Source of the DNA: Nitrospirota bacterium
Lineage (GTDB): Bacteria > Nitrospirota > Nitrospiria > Nitrospirales > Nitrospiraceae
DNA length: 64,000 nucleotides
Assembly (NCBI GenBank): GCA_030645475.1
Contig: JAUSMA010000007.1
Coordinates: 1-64,000, forward strand
Direction: 5' to 3'
In this document: positions 26,089-34,447 of the stretch, one piece after another
Numbering within the stretch: position 1 is the first letter of the stretch
Layout of the letters: each line of letters starts with the position of its first letter
Program-made: the position numbers and the translations under genes
The notes under the pieces: model-generated
The model's database searches: none
Seen by the model: the letters and a program-made list of their open reading frames with translations, nothing else
What the model was told of the DNA's origin: nothing

Positions 26089-26946
26089 ATGTCGTCAGCA
26101 CAAGAACTTGTTCGCTCATGTTCGAATATTTTCACCCTCCCGGAAATCTACCTTCGTGTCCGGGACGTGGTCGACGACCCGCAGTCGACGATGGACGATT
26201 TGGCCAACGCGTTGAAGATCGACCCGGCCATTTCCGCCCGGCTGCTGAGAATCGTCAATAGCCCCCTCTACGGCTTCCCCAAACAAATCGACAGCATCAC
26301 GCGCGCCGTCAACCTGATCGGGATGCAGGCCGTCAGTGACCTGGTAGCGGCCAGCACCATCGGGAAGACCTTTACCGGCATGACCTCCGACCTCATGGAT
26401 CTTTCAGCCTATTGGCACAAGAGTGTCTTGTGCGCGCTGATGGCCGGGAAAATTGCCAAAGCCAGTGGCATCGAGGATAGCGAGCGGTTCTTTATCGCGG
26501 GGCTGTTGCGAGATATCGGCCACCTGGTGCTCTATCAAACCGTGCCTCAACGGGCCCAATCGGCCCTCGTGGAAGCCGGGAACCTCAGCGCACCATTAGC
26601 GGAAGTGGAGCAAGCCAACATCGGGTGCGACTTCACCGAAGTCGGCGCGGAACTGATTCGTGTCTGGAACATGCCGAGCCAGATCGAACAAGCGATTCGC
26701 CACCAACTGAATCCCAACGAAGCCGGCGAATTTACACTCCATGCATCGATCGTTCACCTAGCCGGTGCCGCAGTCGATCACGCCGAATTAGCCCAGGCCC
26801 AGGCAAGCCAGCAACCAGCGTTTCATACGTTCGCCCTCGCCTGCACGCAATTCAAAGCCGACAAGCACCAGGCCCTGCTCAAAGAAGCGCAAGCCCAACT
26901 CCAGGACACCCTCGCCTGTATCTATCCGTTAGCGAAGGCCGCGTAG
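26089..26946 (+). CDS. HDOD-domain signalling protein
   Basis: 285 aa consisting of one HDOD domain (about residues 15-215): LPEIYLRVRDVVDDPQSTMD, DPAISARLLRIVNSPLYGFP, ITRAVNLIGMQAVSDLV and the degenerate HD-like GLLRDIGHLVLY. HDOD proteins are non-catalytic relatives of HD-GYP domains and act as adaptors in signalling and stress control. Start ATG 26089 is preceded by AGGGAGG. It stands alone on the plus strand. Confidence 0.9.
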   Translation: MSSAQELVRSCSNIFTLPEIYLRVRDVVDDPQSTMDDLANALKIDPAISARLLRIVNSPLYGFPKQIDSITRAVNLIGMQAVSDLVAASTIGKTFTGMTSDLMDLSAYWHKSVLCALMAGKIAKASGIEDSERFFIAGLLRDIGHLVLYQTVPQRAQSALVEAGNLSAPLAEVEQANIGCDFTEVGAELIRVWNMPSQIEQAIRHQLNPNEAGEFTLHASIVHLAGAAVDHAELAQAQASQQPAFHTFALACTQFKADKHQALLKEAQAQLQDTLACIYPLAKAA

Positions 26947-27061
26947 ACCTGCACCGCCCACGGCCTTCGCTCGACCATGCAGCAGATCCCCGTGTTTCGT
27001 CACCACCCGCAAACGATGCAAGAGCTTGATCTTGATACATGCTCACGCTACGCTGTCATCC

Positions 27062-27289
27062 ATGAACTGGGAACAACGCATCAGTATTGATCCTGGAAAA
27101 CGTGGCGGCAAGCCCTGTATCCGTGGGTTGCGCATCACGGTCTATGACGTTCTGGAATATCTCGCGTCTGGCATGAGCGAAGAGGACATCCTCTCGGACT
27201 TTCCCGATCTGACCCGTGAAGACATCCGAGCCTGTCTCGCCTTTGCGGCCGATCGGGAACGGAAGCTGATCTCCCTGCCATCCTCGTGA
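27062..27289 (+). CDS. DUF433-family antitoxin-like protein
   Basis: 75 aa, starting MNWEQRISIDPGKRGGKPCI, followed by RGLRITVYDVLEYLASGMSEEDIL and DFPDLTREDIRACLAFAAD. This is the compact helix-turn-helix form of DUF433, typically encoded directly before a PIN-like DUF5615 protein as an antitoxin. The stop codon overlaps the GTG start of the downstream toxin-like gene, the arrangement of an intact pair, although that downstream gene is broken here. Confidence 0.85.
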   Translation: MNWEQRISIDPGKRGGKPCIRGLRITVYDVLEYLASGMSEEDILSDFPDLTREDIRACLAFAADRERKLISLPSS

Positions 27290-27618
27290 AACTGCTCTTC
27301 GATCAGAACCTCTCGCATCGACTCGTCGCGTCCCTCCAGCACGATTATCCCGACTCCATGCACGTATGAGACGTTGGGCTCAGTGCGGCCAGCGACGACG
27401 ACGTCTGGCAGTATGCCGCCCAACAGGGCTTCACCATCGTCACGAAAGACGCCGATTTCCATCAACGCAGCTTTCTCTTTAGTCATCCGCAAAAAGTGGT
27501 ATGGATTCGAGCCGGCAACTACTCCACGGCCATGATCGAAACCCTCCTTCGACGACATCGCACTCACCTCCAGGCTTTCTCCACGGAACTGGACGGCGCA
27601 TTCCTGACACTCGAATAA
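27286..27618 (+). pseudogene. DUF5615 PIN-like toxin gene with in-frame stop
   Basis: From GTG 27286 the frame reads MKLLFDQNLSHRLVASLQHD to codon 27. A TGA (27367-27369) then interrupts it, and the same frame continues for 82 codons (DVGLSAASDDDVWQYAAQQG, FTIVTKDADFHQRSF) to TAA at 27616-27618. The family usually has Arg at the interrupted position (SMHVRDVGL), so a single CGA to TGA change explains it. The acidic residues of the PIN-like core (FDQN, KDADF) are kept, so the mutation looks recent. Confidence 0.85.
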
Positions 27619-27873
27619 TCCACGCATCCGTCCCCAACATCCAGCCTATCCTAACCCAGGGAACCAGGTTCAGCCCTCGTTGTTTCGATGCCTTGAGCCC
27701 TGCGCTCACGCGTAGGCTTTCGATTTCGACTGCCGCATATCGCACATGCCGACCAACAGTTGCTGAATCTGCTAATACCAGCACGCGAGCACATCGACGC
27801 CCATCGCCACTGGTGGCCACGGTCCGGGAGGTAACAGACCCGAGCATGTCGAGGAACAGAGATCCGTCGCCAC
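27619..27873. other. Intergenic region with no recognised feature
   Basis: 255 bp between the broken toxin gene and the acyltransferase stop. Several short frames cross it, but none has a ribosome site, a recognisable product or consistent codon use. No convincing hairpin terminator was seen. Confidence 0.4.
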
Positions 27874-29055
27874 TCAGGAACAATGGATGAGCCGCTTTCG
27901 CAAGAACCGTTGCATAGGAATTTCAACATAGCGGTGGCTGGCCAACGACAGAGTCAGCAGGACTACAAAGAACCCTGCCATGGCCCAACCGGAATAGTAC
28001 AGGGCATGGTCGACGTTGAATCGAGTGGCCAGAATCACGACGAATAGCTGAAGTGGGAAGTGAAGGAGATAAGACGAATAGGAGATGTCCCCGAGAAACG
28101 ACAGAGACTGTCCGATGGGTCCCACATGATATTCAAGTAACACCAACGCCAGAATGGTGAGGGGAAAGAGCACTACTGTGGGCAAGTTAGACAGGAGCAT
28201 CTTGATGGCCCAGACCAACGACTGAGGAAACGGCACGAGGAATCCACTGATATCGAATCCCCTCATCGCTGCCACAAAGACAGCAAGCCATGCCCCGGCT
28301 AGCAGTCCGACCGCCCATACCGTAGTCATTCGTATTTGCTGTGGTGAGGAGGCCATGATCTGCTGGTAGAGCAAGTAGACACAGCCACCGAGAAAGAAGA
28401 ATCCCACTCCCCGTCCAATCGGCACATGGTACATTGCTTGGATCAGAAACCCGAGGAGAGAGATGGCCGCCAACAGGATCAGCCTGACCGGGAGAATCCT
28501 GCAGCAAGCAAAGAACAATGCGTACAACAGCACTTCAATCGAGATGGACCAGACCGGCCCATTGAAGGAATAACCCTGTTCGAGCCCCCACGAGGAGGCG
28601 AACAACAAGTTGAGCAGGAAATGCGTGAGGTCATTGTATTCATAGACGAAGAAGGTGCCTTGCGCCTGCATCACCACATACTGGCCTATGGCGACGAGCA
28701 CAAGCGTGGCGACATGGAGCGGGTAGAGGCGAGACAGTCGTAGAATCGCAAAGGTACCGGGCGTGATCGAGCCCTCCGCCACCGACCTGGAATATTGCCA
28801 ATAGAACACGAAGCCGGAGAGACAGAAGAAGAGATCGATCGCCAGCCAACCATGTTCATAGAACAGGAAGAACCAGTCATAGAGCGGCAATTTCATCCTG
28901 TCGACCGTTTCGGGAACTGGGCCGGAAAGGAAGAAATGTTGCCAATGCCAGAACACGACGCTGAGCGCGGCGAGACCTCGCAGCGCATCCAACAAATACA
29001 AGCGGTCTGAACGCTTAGCCCCGAGGTTCGTCATCTCAGGAAACAATGAGGTCAT
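27874..29055 (-). CDS. Membrane acyltransferase (acyltransferase family 3, OafA-like)
   Basis: 393 aa, about ten predicted membrane helices. The family motif is near the N-terminus: RLYLLDALRGLAALSVVFWHWQHFF (catalytic-type His in FWHW) and GWLAIDLFFCLSGFVFYW. Such enzymes O-acylate sugars of surface polysaccharides, lipid A or other envelope glycans. No sugar biosynthesis gene is nearby. ATG 29055 and ATG 29034 are both possible starts. Confidence 0.9.
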   Translation of the reverse strand: MTSLFPEMTNLGAKRSDRLYLLDALRGLAALSVVFWHWQHFFLSGPVPETVDRMKLPLYDWFFLFYEHGWLAIDLFFCLSGFVFYWQYSRSVAEGSITPGTFAILRLSRLYPLHVATLVLVAIGQYVVMQAQGTFFVYEYNDLTHFLLNLLFASSWGLEQGYSFNGPVWSISIEVLLYALFFACCRILPVRLILLAAISLLGFLIQAMYHVPIGRGVGFFFLGGCVYLLYQQIMASSPQQIRMTTVWAVGLLAGAWLAVFVAAMRGFDISGFLVPFPQSLVWAIKMLLSNLPTVVLFPLTILALVLLEYHVGPIGQSLSFLGDISYSSYLLHFPLQLFVVILATRFNVDHALYYSGWAMAGFFVVLLTLSLASHRYVEIPMQRFLRKRLIHCS

Positions 29056-29218
29056 AGTGAGGTGGGCCAGCCGAACATTTTCCGACTCAAAAAAACACTG
29101 CTCCGTCGTCCGCTAAGGTGCCGAGAATCAAACATATCCTTGGCTAGCTCAACAGATTTCCCCAAATTGCCTCAATAAGCCCCGATATATCTGTACGAAT
29201 ACAGTGGAAGGAATCACC

Positions 29219-29258
29219 GCCAGACGGAGTAGCGAAAGATCTCGCTACTCCGTCTGGC
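29219..29258. terminator. Perfect 17-bp hairpin
   Basis: GCCAGACGGAGTAGCGA (29219-29235) and its exact complement (29242-29258) enclose a six-base loop. The plus strand continues ATTTT. It lies 12 bp beyond the stop codon of the SPFH gene (minus strand), so it most likely forms the 3' end of that transcript even though the T-run is on the other strand. Confidence 0.65.
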
Positions 29259-29269
29259 ATTTTCGAATC

Positions 29270-30112
29270 CTAATTGCCCCCTGCGAGCGGCGGCATGTTG
29301 ATCCCGATACGCTCAAGACCCATGATGACGGTGAGGGCGGCGGGTGAATGTTGGACGATTTCTTTTTGCACTTCGATGCGGCGCAAATCGACGAACTCTA
29401 CGGCCGTCAATCCCAGCGATTCACGGTACGCCCGGTCGGCGATGCCGCGCTGCCGCTCCGCTTTCTCACGGGACTCTTCCGCTTTCTGGAACTCTACCAT
29501 CGTAATCTTGCGCTGTTCTTGGATGATGGTCTGCGTCGTCTGCTCCACGACACCCTTCGGAGGCAGGATACTCCCGACGACCACACGGTTCAGCCGCACC
29601 GGGATGCCCTGTTTCTCGATCAATTTGGTTTGAACTTCTTTCGCAATGGCATCTTGCAGTTTCTGCCTCGTGGTCGGGTCGGTCGTCAATTGAAAGAGGG
29701 GATATTTCTGCACCTCTTCGCGGACGAATGTGCGGAACGCTTCCTTGGCGTTATTGGCATACCAGTTCGGCCCATATTTGCTGATCAGTTCAGGCGAGCG
29801 CCCCTCGATCACGTTGGCGATGAGGAATGCATCGAACGACACGGGCGCGTTCTCGGAAGAAATAATATCGAAGTGCTCCGAGTATTGAATGGGACGGACC
29901 TCGACATCGATGATCTGCGTGGTCGGAGCGATGGCCACTCGGCCCGTCTTGATCGGAATGGGATCCACCCCGCCATGGCCGAAGAAAAACGGCTTCTCGA
30001 CCAACACCCCTTCATGCCCTGCATCGACTGCGACGAGGGCGCAACCCGAAGACAATGCGAGCAGAGTCCCCATGGCCAACACACCGATAGTCCCTCTACC
30101 TGAACGCTTCAT
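29270..30112 (-). CDS. SPFH/prohibitin-domain lipoprotein
   Basis: 280 aa. Signal sequence with lipobox (ALSSGCALV; Cys near residue 25). An SPFH/Band 7 domain follows (about 35-200; TGRVAIAPTTQIIDVEVRPI, VSFDAFLIANVIEG), then the charged coiled coil typical of prohibitins (VVEQTTQTIIQEQRKITMVE, ESREKAERQRGIADRAYRES). SPFH proteins form membrane-associated rings or cages; lipid anchoring instead of an N-terminal helix is unusual. The ATG at 30112 has GGAGGGG upstream. The frame is open to 30274, but that stretch is repeat copy C and was excluded. Confidence 0.87.
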   Translation of the reverse strand: MKRSGRGTIGVLAMGTLLALSSGCALVAVDAGHEGVLVEKPFFFGHGGVDPIPIKTGRVAIAPTTQIIDVEVRPIQYSEHFDIISSENAPVSFDAFLIANVIEGRSPELISKYGPNWYANNAKEAFRTFVREEVQKYPLFQLTTDPTTRQKLQDAIAKEVQTKLIEKQGIPVRLNRVVVGSILPPKGVVEQTTQTIIQEQRKITMVEFQKAEESREKAERQRGIADRAYRESLGLTAVEFVDLRRIEVQKEIVQHSPAALTVIMGLERIGINMPPLAGGN

Positions 30113-30146
30113 AATCCCCTCCTCTGGTGTAGGCAGCCCACCGATA

Positions 30147-30217
30147 GCAGGATGCTGAAAAAATCCGCCAGCTTCGCTCGCTGCGGCCTTGCTGAACGGC
30201 CCTTTTGAGCATCCTGC
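30147..30217 (-). repeat. Dispersed palindromic repeat, copy C (short form)
   Basis: 71 bp bounded by GCAGGATGCTGAAAAAAT and GAGCATCCTGC. It has both outer arms and the AGCAAGGCCGCAGCGAGCGA arm (reverse complement), but lacks the central GTAC...GTAC core of the other copies, as if internally deleted. It lies between the SPFH start and the cytochrome gene's stop at 30416. Confidence 0.8.
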
Positions 30218-30415
30218 ATAGTGACCGCCTGTTGTCCAACACGCGTGGACCAGTGACGTTCTCGCCTGCCACAATAGTTTCTCCCCAGACAGATGGGGCG
30301 CCCATACAAATGGATCGATCCCCTCTGAGAAAATCCACGCAGCAAATTAACTATTACCTTACGGACCAGATATTTGGAATGTCAAACGAGAGGAAAAATG
30401 AAGAAGCGGAAGAAC

Positions 30416-30802
30416 CTACTGAATACCGGCTTGGCGTTGGAGCCACCGGACATACTTCACAATCTGATCGACGTCATCAGCCGTCGCGCCCTCGATCTTC
30501 GGCATGTTGCCAAATTCCCAATGGTGCGCCTTGACGCCGTTGGCCGCAGCCCGCTGAAACGCGGCATCGCCATGATGGTTCGGCTCATAGATCTTATGCA
30601 CCAACGGAGGTCCATGGTCGGTCCCCGCCGCTTGTTTCCCATGACAGGCTGCGCAGTTGGCGGTGAACTTCGCCTCACCGACCTGGAATTCCATTGGTAC
30701 AGGGGCCCCTCCAACCGCTTGCTTGGGTTGCGAGGAATCGCAGGCTACGAGAAGGCCCACGAAGAACAGCCACATTCCAATATGAGACCGTGATGTTGTC
30801 AT
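30416..30802 (-). CDS. Monohaem c-type cytochrome lipoprotein
   Basis: 128 aa. Lipobox (GLLVACDSS) places it on the outer face of a membrane. One haem-binding NCAACHGKQAAG follows, and a Met ligand is available in FGNMPKIEGATADDVDQIVKY, the class I cytochrome pattern. It would carry electrons in the periplasm. The ATG at 30802 begins four bases after the stop of a small membrane-protein frame. Longer in-frame starts (to 30913) overlap that frame and were rejected. Confidence 0.88.
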   Translation of the reverse strand: MTTSRSHIGMWLFFVGLLVACDSSQPKQAVGGAPVPMEFQVGEAKFTANCAACHGKQAAGTDHGPPLVHKIYEPNHHGDAAFQRAAANGVKAHHWEFGNMPKIEGATADDVDQIVKYVRWLQRQAGIQ

Positions 30803-30806
30803 GCCA

Positions 30807-30962
30807 TCAAGACCGCTGGTCCGGCCCCTTCTGTTGTCCAAACTGATCACGCAGCATCTGTTGCGTACGGTGCAGCGTCGTTCGGCGATAGATTCTGGCA
30901 CCGATCGGCACAAGCACGATCAGGCCAATTGTGAGATACATGAAAAATTCTTCCGGCGACAC
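30807..30962 (-). CDS. Predicted 51-aa single-helix membrane protein
   Basis: Begins GTG (MSPEEFFMYLTIGLIVLVPI) and continues GARIYRRTTLHRTQQMLRDQ to a stop at 30807-30809. One membrane helix is followed by a basic, amphipathic tail. An AGGAG lies ten bases before the GTG, a somewhat long spacing. The stop is directly before the cytochrome c start, implying co-translation. It may be a small accessory subunit for the cytochrome. Too short for family assignment. Confidence 0.5.
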   Translation of the reverse strand: MSPEEFFMYLTIGLIVLVPIGARIYRRTTLHRTQQMLRDQFGQQKGPDQRS

Positions 30963-30978
30963 AGTCTACAGACTCCTA

Positions 30979-31102
30979 CAGGATGTTCAAACAGGATGGA
31001 CAGCAAGGCCGCAGCGAGTGAGGGCCCGAGGCGTACTCTATTGTGTACGTTGAGGGTCCGAGGGATGCGAGAACGACGCTGGCCGCCTGTTTCAACATCC
31101 TG
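30979..31102 (+). repeat. Dispersed palindromic repeat, copy D
   Basis: About 124 bp bounded by CAGGATGTTCAAACAGGA and CTGTTTCAACATCCTG. The outer arms carry a matching change (GTT/AAC instead of GCT/AGC), so pairing is kept. Core GGCGTACTCTATTGTGTACG. It follows and overlaps the 3' end of queC: the last residues and stop of QueC lie in its outer arm. Confidence 0.85.
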
Positions 31103-31817
31103 AGGTTATCGCATATGAGACAGGGTCCACAACCCCAACCTTCGCAAACCCCTCCCGCCGGATCACACAACTATCGCATCGACCGCACGCCTGCTCCCCT
31201 ACCGGATCGTAACAGCTATGGGTCAGGTGAAACGGCACATGCAGTTCGATGCCCCGCCGGATGATGTCTGCTTTCGTCAGCATCAGCAAGGGGGCTTTGA
31301 CCTGGAGCGCCTGTCCTGCCACGCCGGCTTTCGTCCCCTCCTTCACCGCCGCTTCAAATGCGCGAATGAATTCAGGCCGACAGTCCGGATAACCGGAATA
31401 GTCCAACACGTTCGCGCCAAAATAGATGCACGACGCGCCGACGACTTCCGCATGGGCGGCCGCAATCGAGAGGAAGATGAGATTCCGGCCCGGCACATAG
31501 GTGACCGGAATGCCCTGGCTGCGCTCGTGCCCCGCTCGATCCTTGGGTACGGCCTCCTGGCCGGTCAGCGCCGACCCGCCGATGGCACGCAGGTCCAGAT
31601 GCATCACCAGATGGTTCGCCACGCCTAAAGCGGCGGCAACCTGCCGAGCCCGCTCCACCTCGACGGCATGGCGTTGTCCGTAGTCGATCGTGAGGAAGAA
31701 GAGCTCGCACCCCTCCTCCTTGGCGATCGCCGCGGTGACGGTGGAATCCAACCCTCCGCTTGCCAACACGACCGCTCGATGACTCGGTGGCTGCATTTCA
31801 CCCGCTTCCATAGGCAA
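31092..31817 (-). CDS. queC: 7-cyano-7-deazaguanine synthase
   Basis: Converts 7-carboxy-7-deazaguanine to preQ0 using ATP and ammonia, in queuosine synthesis. It has PP-loop ASGGLDSTV (residues about 19-27), the family phrase FFLTIDYGQRHAVEVERA and the zinc site SCYDPVGEQACGRCDSCVIR. 241 aa is close to the normal length. Start 31817 or the ATG at 31811. The final residues ITSGC and the stop codon come from repeat copy D. No other queuosine gene is in the window. Confidence 0.95.
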   Translation of the reverse strand: MPMEAGEMQPPSHRAVVLASGGLDSTVTAAIAKEEGCELFFLTIDYGQRHAVEVERARQVAAALGVANHLVMHLDLRAIGGSALTGQEAVPKDRAGHERSQGIPVTYVPGRNLIFLSIAAAHAEVVGASCIYFGANVLDYSGYPDCRPEFIRAFEAAVKEGTKAGVAGQALQVKAPLLMLTKADIIRRGIELHVPFHLTHSCYDPVGEQACGRCDSCVIRREGFAKVGVVDPVSYAITSGC

Positions 31818-31935
31818 TGGAGTACGATAGGCACAATCACGATGGGCAGGTCTTGCCCGACGAGGGTCCAGGCAGAATCATCACTAGGGGGAGGCCACGT
31901 ATGGCGGACACAACAGGGTTCGCGTGGAGGATCGA

Positions 31936-32514
31936 CTAGTCGCGATCCTCTTCTCGCTCGATTTTCTCCAGCAGCTCTTCTTTCGACTGACATTCGACAC
32001 AGAGCTTGGCAAAGGGCACGGCTTCCAATCGCCGTTCGCTGATCTCCACACCGCATTCGGCGCAGATGCCGTAGGTGCCTTCGGTCAACCGCGTCAACGC
32101 TTCATCGATGGCCTGCCGACGGCGATTGCGCATTTCCATCAAGGAAATGCCCAGCTCACGATCGAGATCCATGAGCGCTTGATCGCCCACGTCGCGTGCA
32201 GACTCAAGCCGCCGCTGCTTATCTTCAATGAGGGATTGCCCCAGACTCCCCTCGATCTCTTTAATAATCTCTTGGCGCTTCCGCATCAGCATCTGCTGAA
32301 GGACTTGGCGTCGGCGCTCCCGATCTTCACGTTCTTTGGGCGACTCTTTGGGTTTGGCAGCCAGGGGGGAGACGGCCATGCTGATGGACTTTTCGACCAC
32401 CACGACTTCAGCGGGCTTCGATTTGCTGGCCGGCTTCTCTGCCTTCGCCGTCACCTTGGCCGTCGCCTTCACTGTCGCCACCGGTTTCTTCTTGGCGGGA
32501 GTTTTTGTTGCCAT
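31936..32514 (-). CDS. DksA/TraR-family zinc-finger protein with basic N-terminus
   Basis: 192 aa. The N-terminal 45 residues are Lys/Ala/Thr-rich (MATKTPAKKKPVATVKATAK), unlike E. coli DksA. A long coiled coil follows, then the C4 zinc finger YGICAECGVEISERRLEAVP with CVECQ. DksA-type proteins bind in the RNA polymerase secondary channel and modulate transcription with ppGpp. The extension could add nucleic-acid binding. The ATG at 32514 has AGGA upstream; the frame open to 32679 lies beyond it. Confidence 0.87.
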   Translation of the reverse strand: MATKTPAKKKPVATVKATAKVTAKAEKPASKSKPAEVVVVEKSISMAVSPLAAKPKESPKEREDRERRRQVLQQMLMRKRQEIIKEIEGSLGQSLIEDKQRRLESARDVGDQALMDLDRELGISLMEMRNRRRQAIDEALTRLTEGTYGICAECGVEISERRLEAVPFAKLCVECQSKEELLEKIEREEDRD

Positions 32515-32623
32515 GACAGATCCTACTCCTGGGGTAAACGTCGAATAGCCGAAAAAAGTTCGGCATTCATAACACGGCGCTAGGATCTTTGACAAGACCT
32601 TGTAGTGTGGGAGCTGGGAGACC

Positions 32624-33148
32624 CTAGGGGTAGAGGATCGTCGAATGGATGGGGTGACCGGCCAGCTTGTCTCGACCATTCAGGCCCTTAAGCTCGACGA
32701 GAAAATCGAGCCCGGCGATCTCGCCGCCCAATTGCCGAACGAGAGACACCGTCGCAGCCGCAGTGCCCCCCGTGGCCAATAAGTCATCCACAATCAACAC
32801 GCGCTCTCCCACCGCAATCGCATCGCGGTGGATGGCTAGGGAGTTCGATCCGTATTCGAGGCTATATTTGACTTCAAAACAGTCGGCCGGCAATTTGCCA
32901 GGCTTCCGGACCAGCACGAACCCGGCGTTCAACCGGTCTGCCAAGATCCCGCCAAAAATAAACCCGCGCGATTCAATACCGATGACTTTGGTGATTCCCT
33001 GTCCCTGATAGTAGGCGGTCAACTCATCGGCAATCGACGACAGGGCGCGAGCATCTTTGAGCAACGTGGTGATGTCGTAGAAAAGAATGCCGGGCTTGGG
33101 AAAGTCGGGGACTTCGCGGATGAGGGCGTGGTAATTGATAGCGGTCAT
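32624..33148 (-). CDS. apt: Adenine phosphoribosyltransferase
   Basis: Salvages adenine to AMP with PRPP. 174 aa with the PRPP-binding loop [17 protein letters not shown], the flexible loop [18 protein letters not shown] and the N-terminal [18 protein letters not shown] characteristic of Apt. It begins three bases after the stop of the sigma-factor gene, so the two are probably co-transcribed. Confidence 0.96.
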   Translation of the reverse strand: MTAINYHALIREVPDFPKPGILFYDITTLLKDARALSSIADELTAYYQGQGITKVIGIESRGFIFGGILADRLNAGFVLVRKPGKLPADCFEVKYSLEYGSNSLAIHRDAIAVGERVLIVDDLLATGGTAAATVSLVRQLGGEIAGLDFLVELKGLNGRDKLAGHPIHSTILYP

Positions 33149-33151
33149 CGA

Positions 33152-34123
33152 TCAGAGCAAATCGGATTGTGTCATGGTTCTGCGCTCGATGGTATGGCGC
33201 AAACGCGCCAAGGCGGCCATTTCAATCTGCCGGACCCGCTCACGGGTCAACCCCATCTCCCGGCCGATCTCTTCCAACGTCTTGGCCTCACTCCCATCGA
33301 GCCCGAAGCGCGACACAATAACAGTTTGCTCCTTCTCAGGCAACTCCTGCACCCATTCCATCATCTCGGCCCGGCGCATGACCCCTTCGGCCGTATCGGC
33401 AGGCGAAATACAGGACGAATCTTCGATCACATCGCGCAAGAATGTATCCGCGCCGTCATTGATCGGACTATCCAACGAACAGGTCGTACGGACCACTTGC
33501 CTCAGGTCCAACACCTCTTCGTCCGTCGTCTTCATCTTGACCGCGACTTCCGATGCGGTCGGTTCTCGTCCGAGTTCCTGAACAAGCGCCTCCACCTTAC
33601 CCAGATAACGATTCAGCCGCTCGACGACATGCACCGGCAGCCGCACGAGTTTGCCCTGATTGATGATGGCGCGTTCGATGTATTGCCTGATCCACCAGGA
33701 GGCATAGGTACTGAACCGAAACCCGCGCTTGTAGTTGAATTTCTCGACGGCCTTGATGAGCCCGAGATTGCCCTCTTCGATGACATCGGAAAAGGGAAAC
33801 CCTCGATGCATGTACCGCTTGCCGATACTGATGACCAGCCGGAGATTCGACTCGATCATCTCTTGGCGCGCCTGCTCGTCGCCCGCCATGACGCGCTTGC
33901 CCAATTGCTGCTCTTGCTTAAACGTCAGCAAGGTCGAGTGACGAACCTCGCGCAAATAACACTTGAGGGTATCTAATCCTTCGGAGCGTTGGCTTGTCCG
34001 TTCTTCTTCCACCGACGATTCATCCACCTCCGGCGACGCAGCAACGGTGTCTTCGTCGTCACGATCGGTGACGTGTCGGCGCGCTTCGCCCAAACTATGT
34101 AGCTCCTCGCCTCCTCGCGCCAT
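33152..34123 (-). CDS. RpoS/RpoD-like sigma-70 family factor
   Basis: 323 aa. Region 1.2 ([20 protein letters not shown]), region 2 ([56 protein letters not shown]), region 3 and region 4 ([20 protein letters not shown]) are all present. It lacks the long non-conserved region of a primary RpoD, so it is a group 2 factor, likely RpoS-like for general stress. The acidic N-terminus (about 45 residues) is variable. It sits between acylphosphatase and apt. Confidence 0.93.
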   Translation of the reverse strand: MARGGEELHSLGEARRHVTDRDDEDTVAASPEVDESSVEEERTSQRSEGLDTLKCYLREVRHSTLLTFKQEQQLGKRVMAGDEQARQEMIESNLRLVISIGKRYMHRGFPFSDVIEEGNLGLIKAVEKFNYKRGFRFSTYASWWIRQYIERAIINQGKLVRLPVHVVERLNRYLGKVEALVQELGREPTASEVAVKMKTTDEEVLDLRQVVRTTCSLDSPINDGADTFLRDVIEDSSCISPADTAEGVMRRAEMMEWVQELPEKEQTVIVSRFGLDGSEAKTLEEIGREMGLTRERVRQIEMAALARLRHTIERRTMTQSDLL

Positions 34124-34150
34124 CTGTTCCTTCGCTCCTACTGTGTTCGC

Positions 34151-34447
34151 TCAGTACCACACTTGAAAATCTAAGAAACGACCGGTCGCCGGACTCCACT
34201 CCACTTCGACGTCTGTCACTCGCGACGCCGGCGGCCCAGTCTTGGCGTCTTCGATCAGCAGCGCAATCTGCTCTTTGGTGCCTTCAACTTCGAGCTCGAC
34301 TCGGCCATCGTCAAGATTCCTGACCCCGCCGGAGAGGCCTCGTTGCGATGCCACTCGAAACGCGAATGCTCGATACCCGACCCCCTGAACTCGTCCCTTC
34401 ACAAACAGCTTGGCTCGGCACACTGTCGGTTCAATCGGTTCGGCCAT
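34151..34447 (-). CDS. acyP: Acylphosphatase
   Basis: 98 aa. Hydrolyses carboxyl-phosphate bonds. It shows the signature AKLFVKGRVQGVGYRAFAFR, whose Arg (near 26) binds phosphate, and GLSGGVRNLDDGRVELEVEG, whose Asn is catalytic. Both key residues are present. The gene precedes the sigma factor by 27 bp on the same strand. Confidence 0.95.
   Translation of the reverse strand: MAEPIEPTVCRAKLFVKGRVQGVGYRAFAFRVASQRGLSGGVRNLDDGRVELEVEGTKEQIALLIEDAKTGPPASRVTDVEVEWSPATGRFLDFQVWY

Noticed and set aside
29348..30103. 251-codon plus-strand frame
   Set aside because: Antisense to the SPFH gene; no recognisable product.
30113..30274. N-terminal extension of the SPFH frame
   Set aside because: Composed of repeat copy C and spacer; GGAGGGG and lipobox fix the start at 30112.
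33128..33976. 282-codon plus-strand frame
   Set aside because: Antisense to the sigma factor gene.
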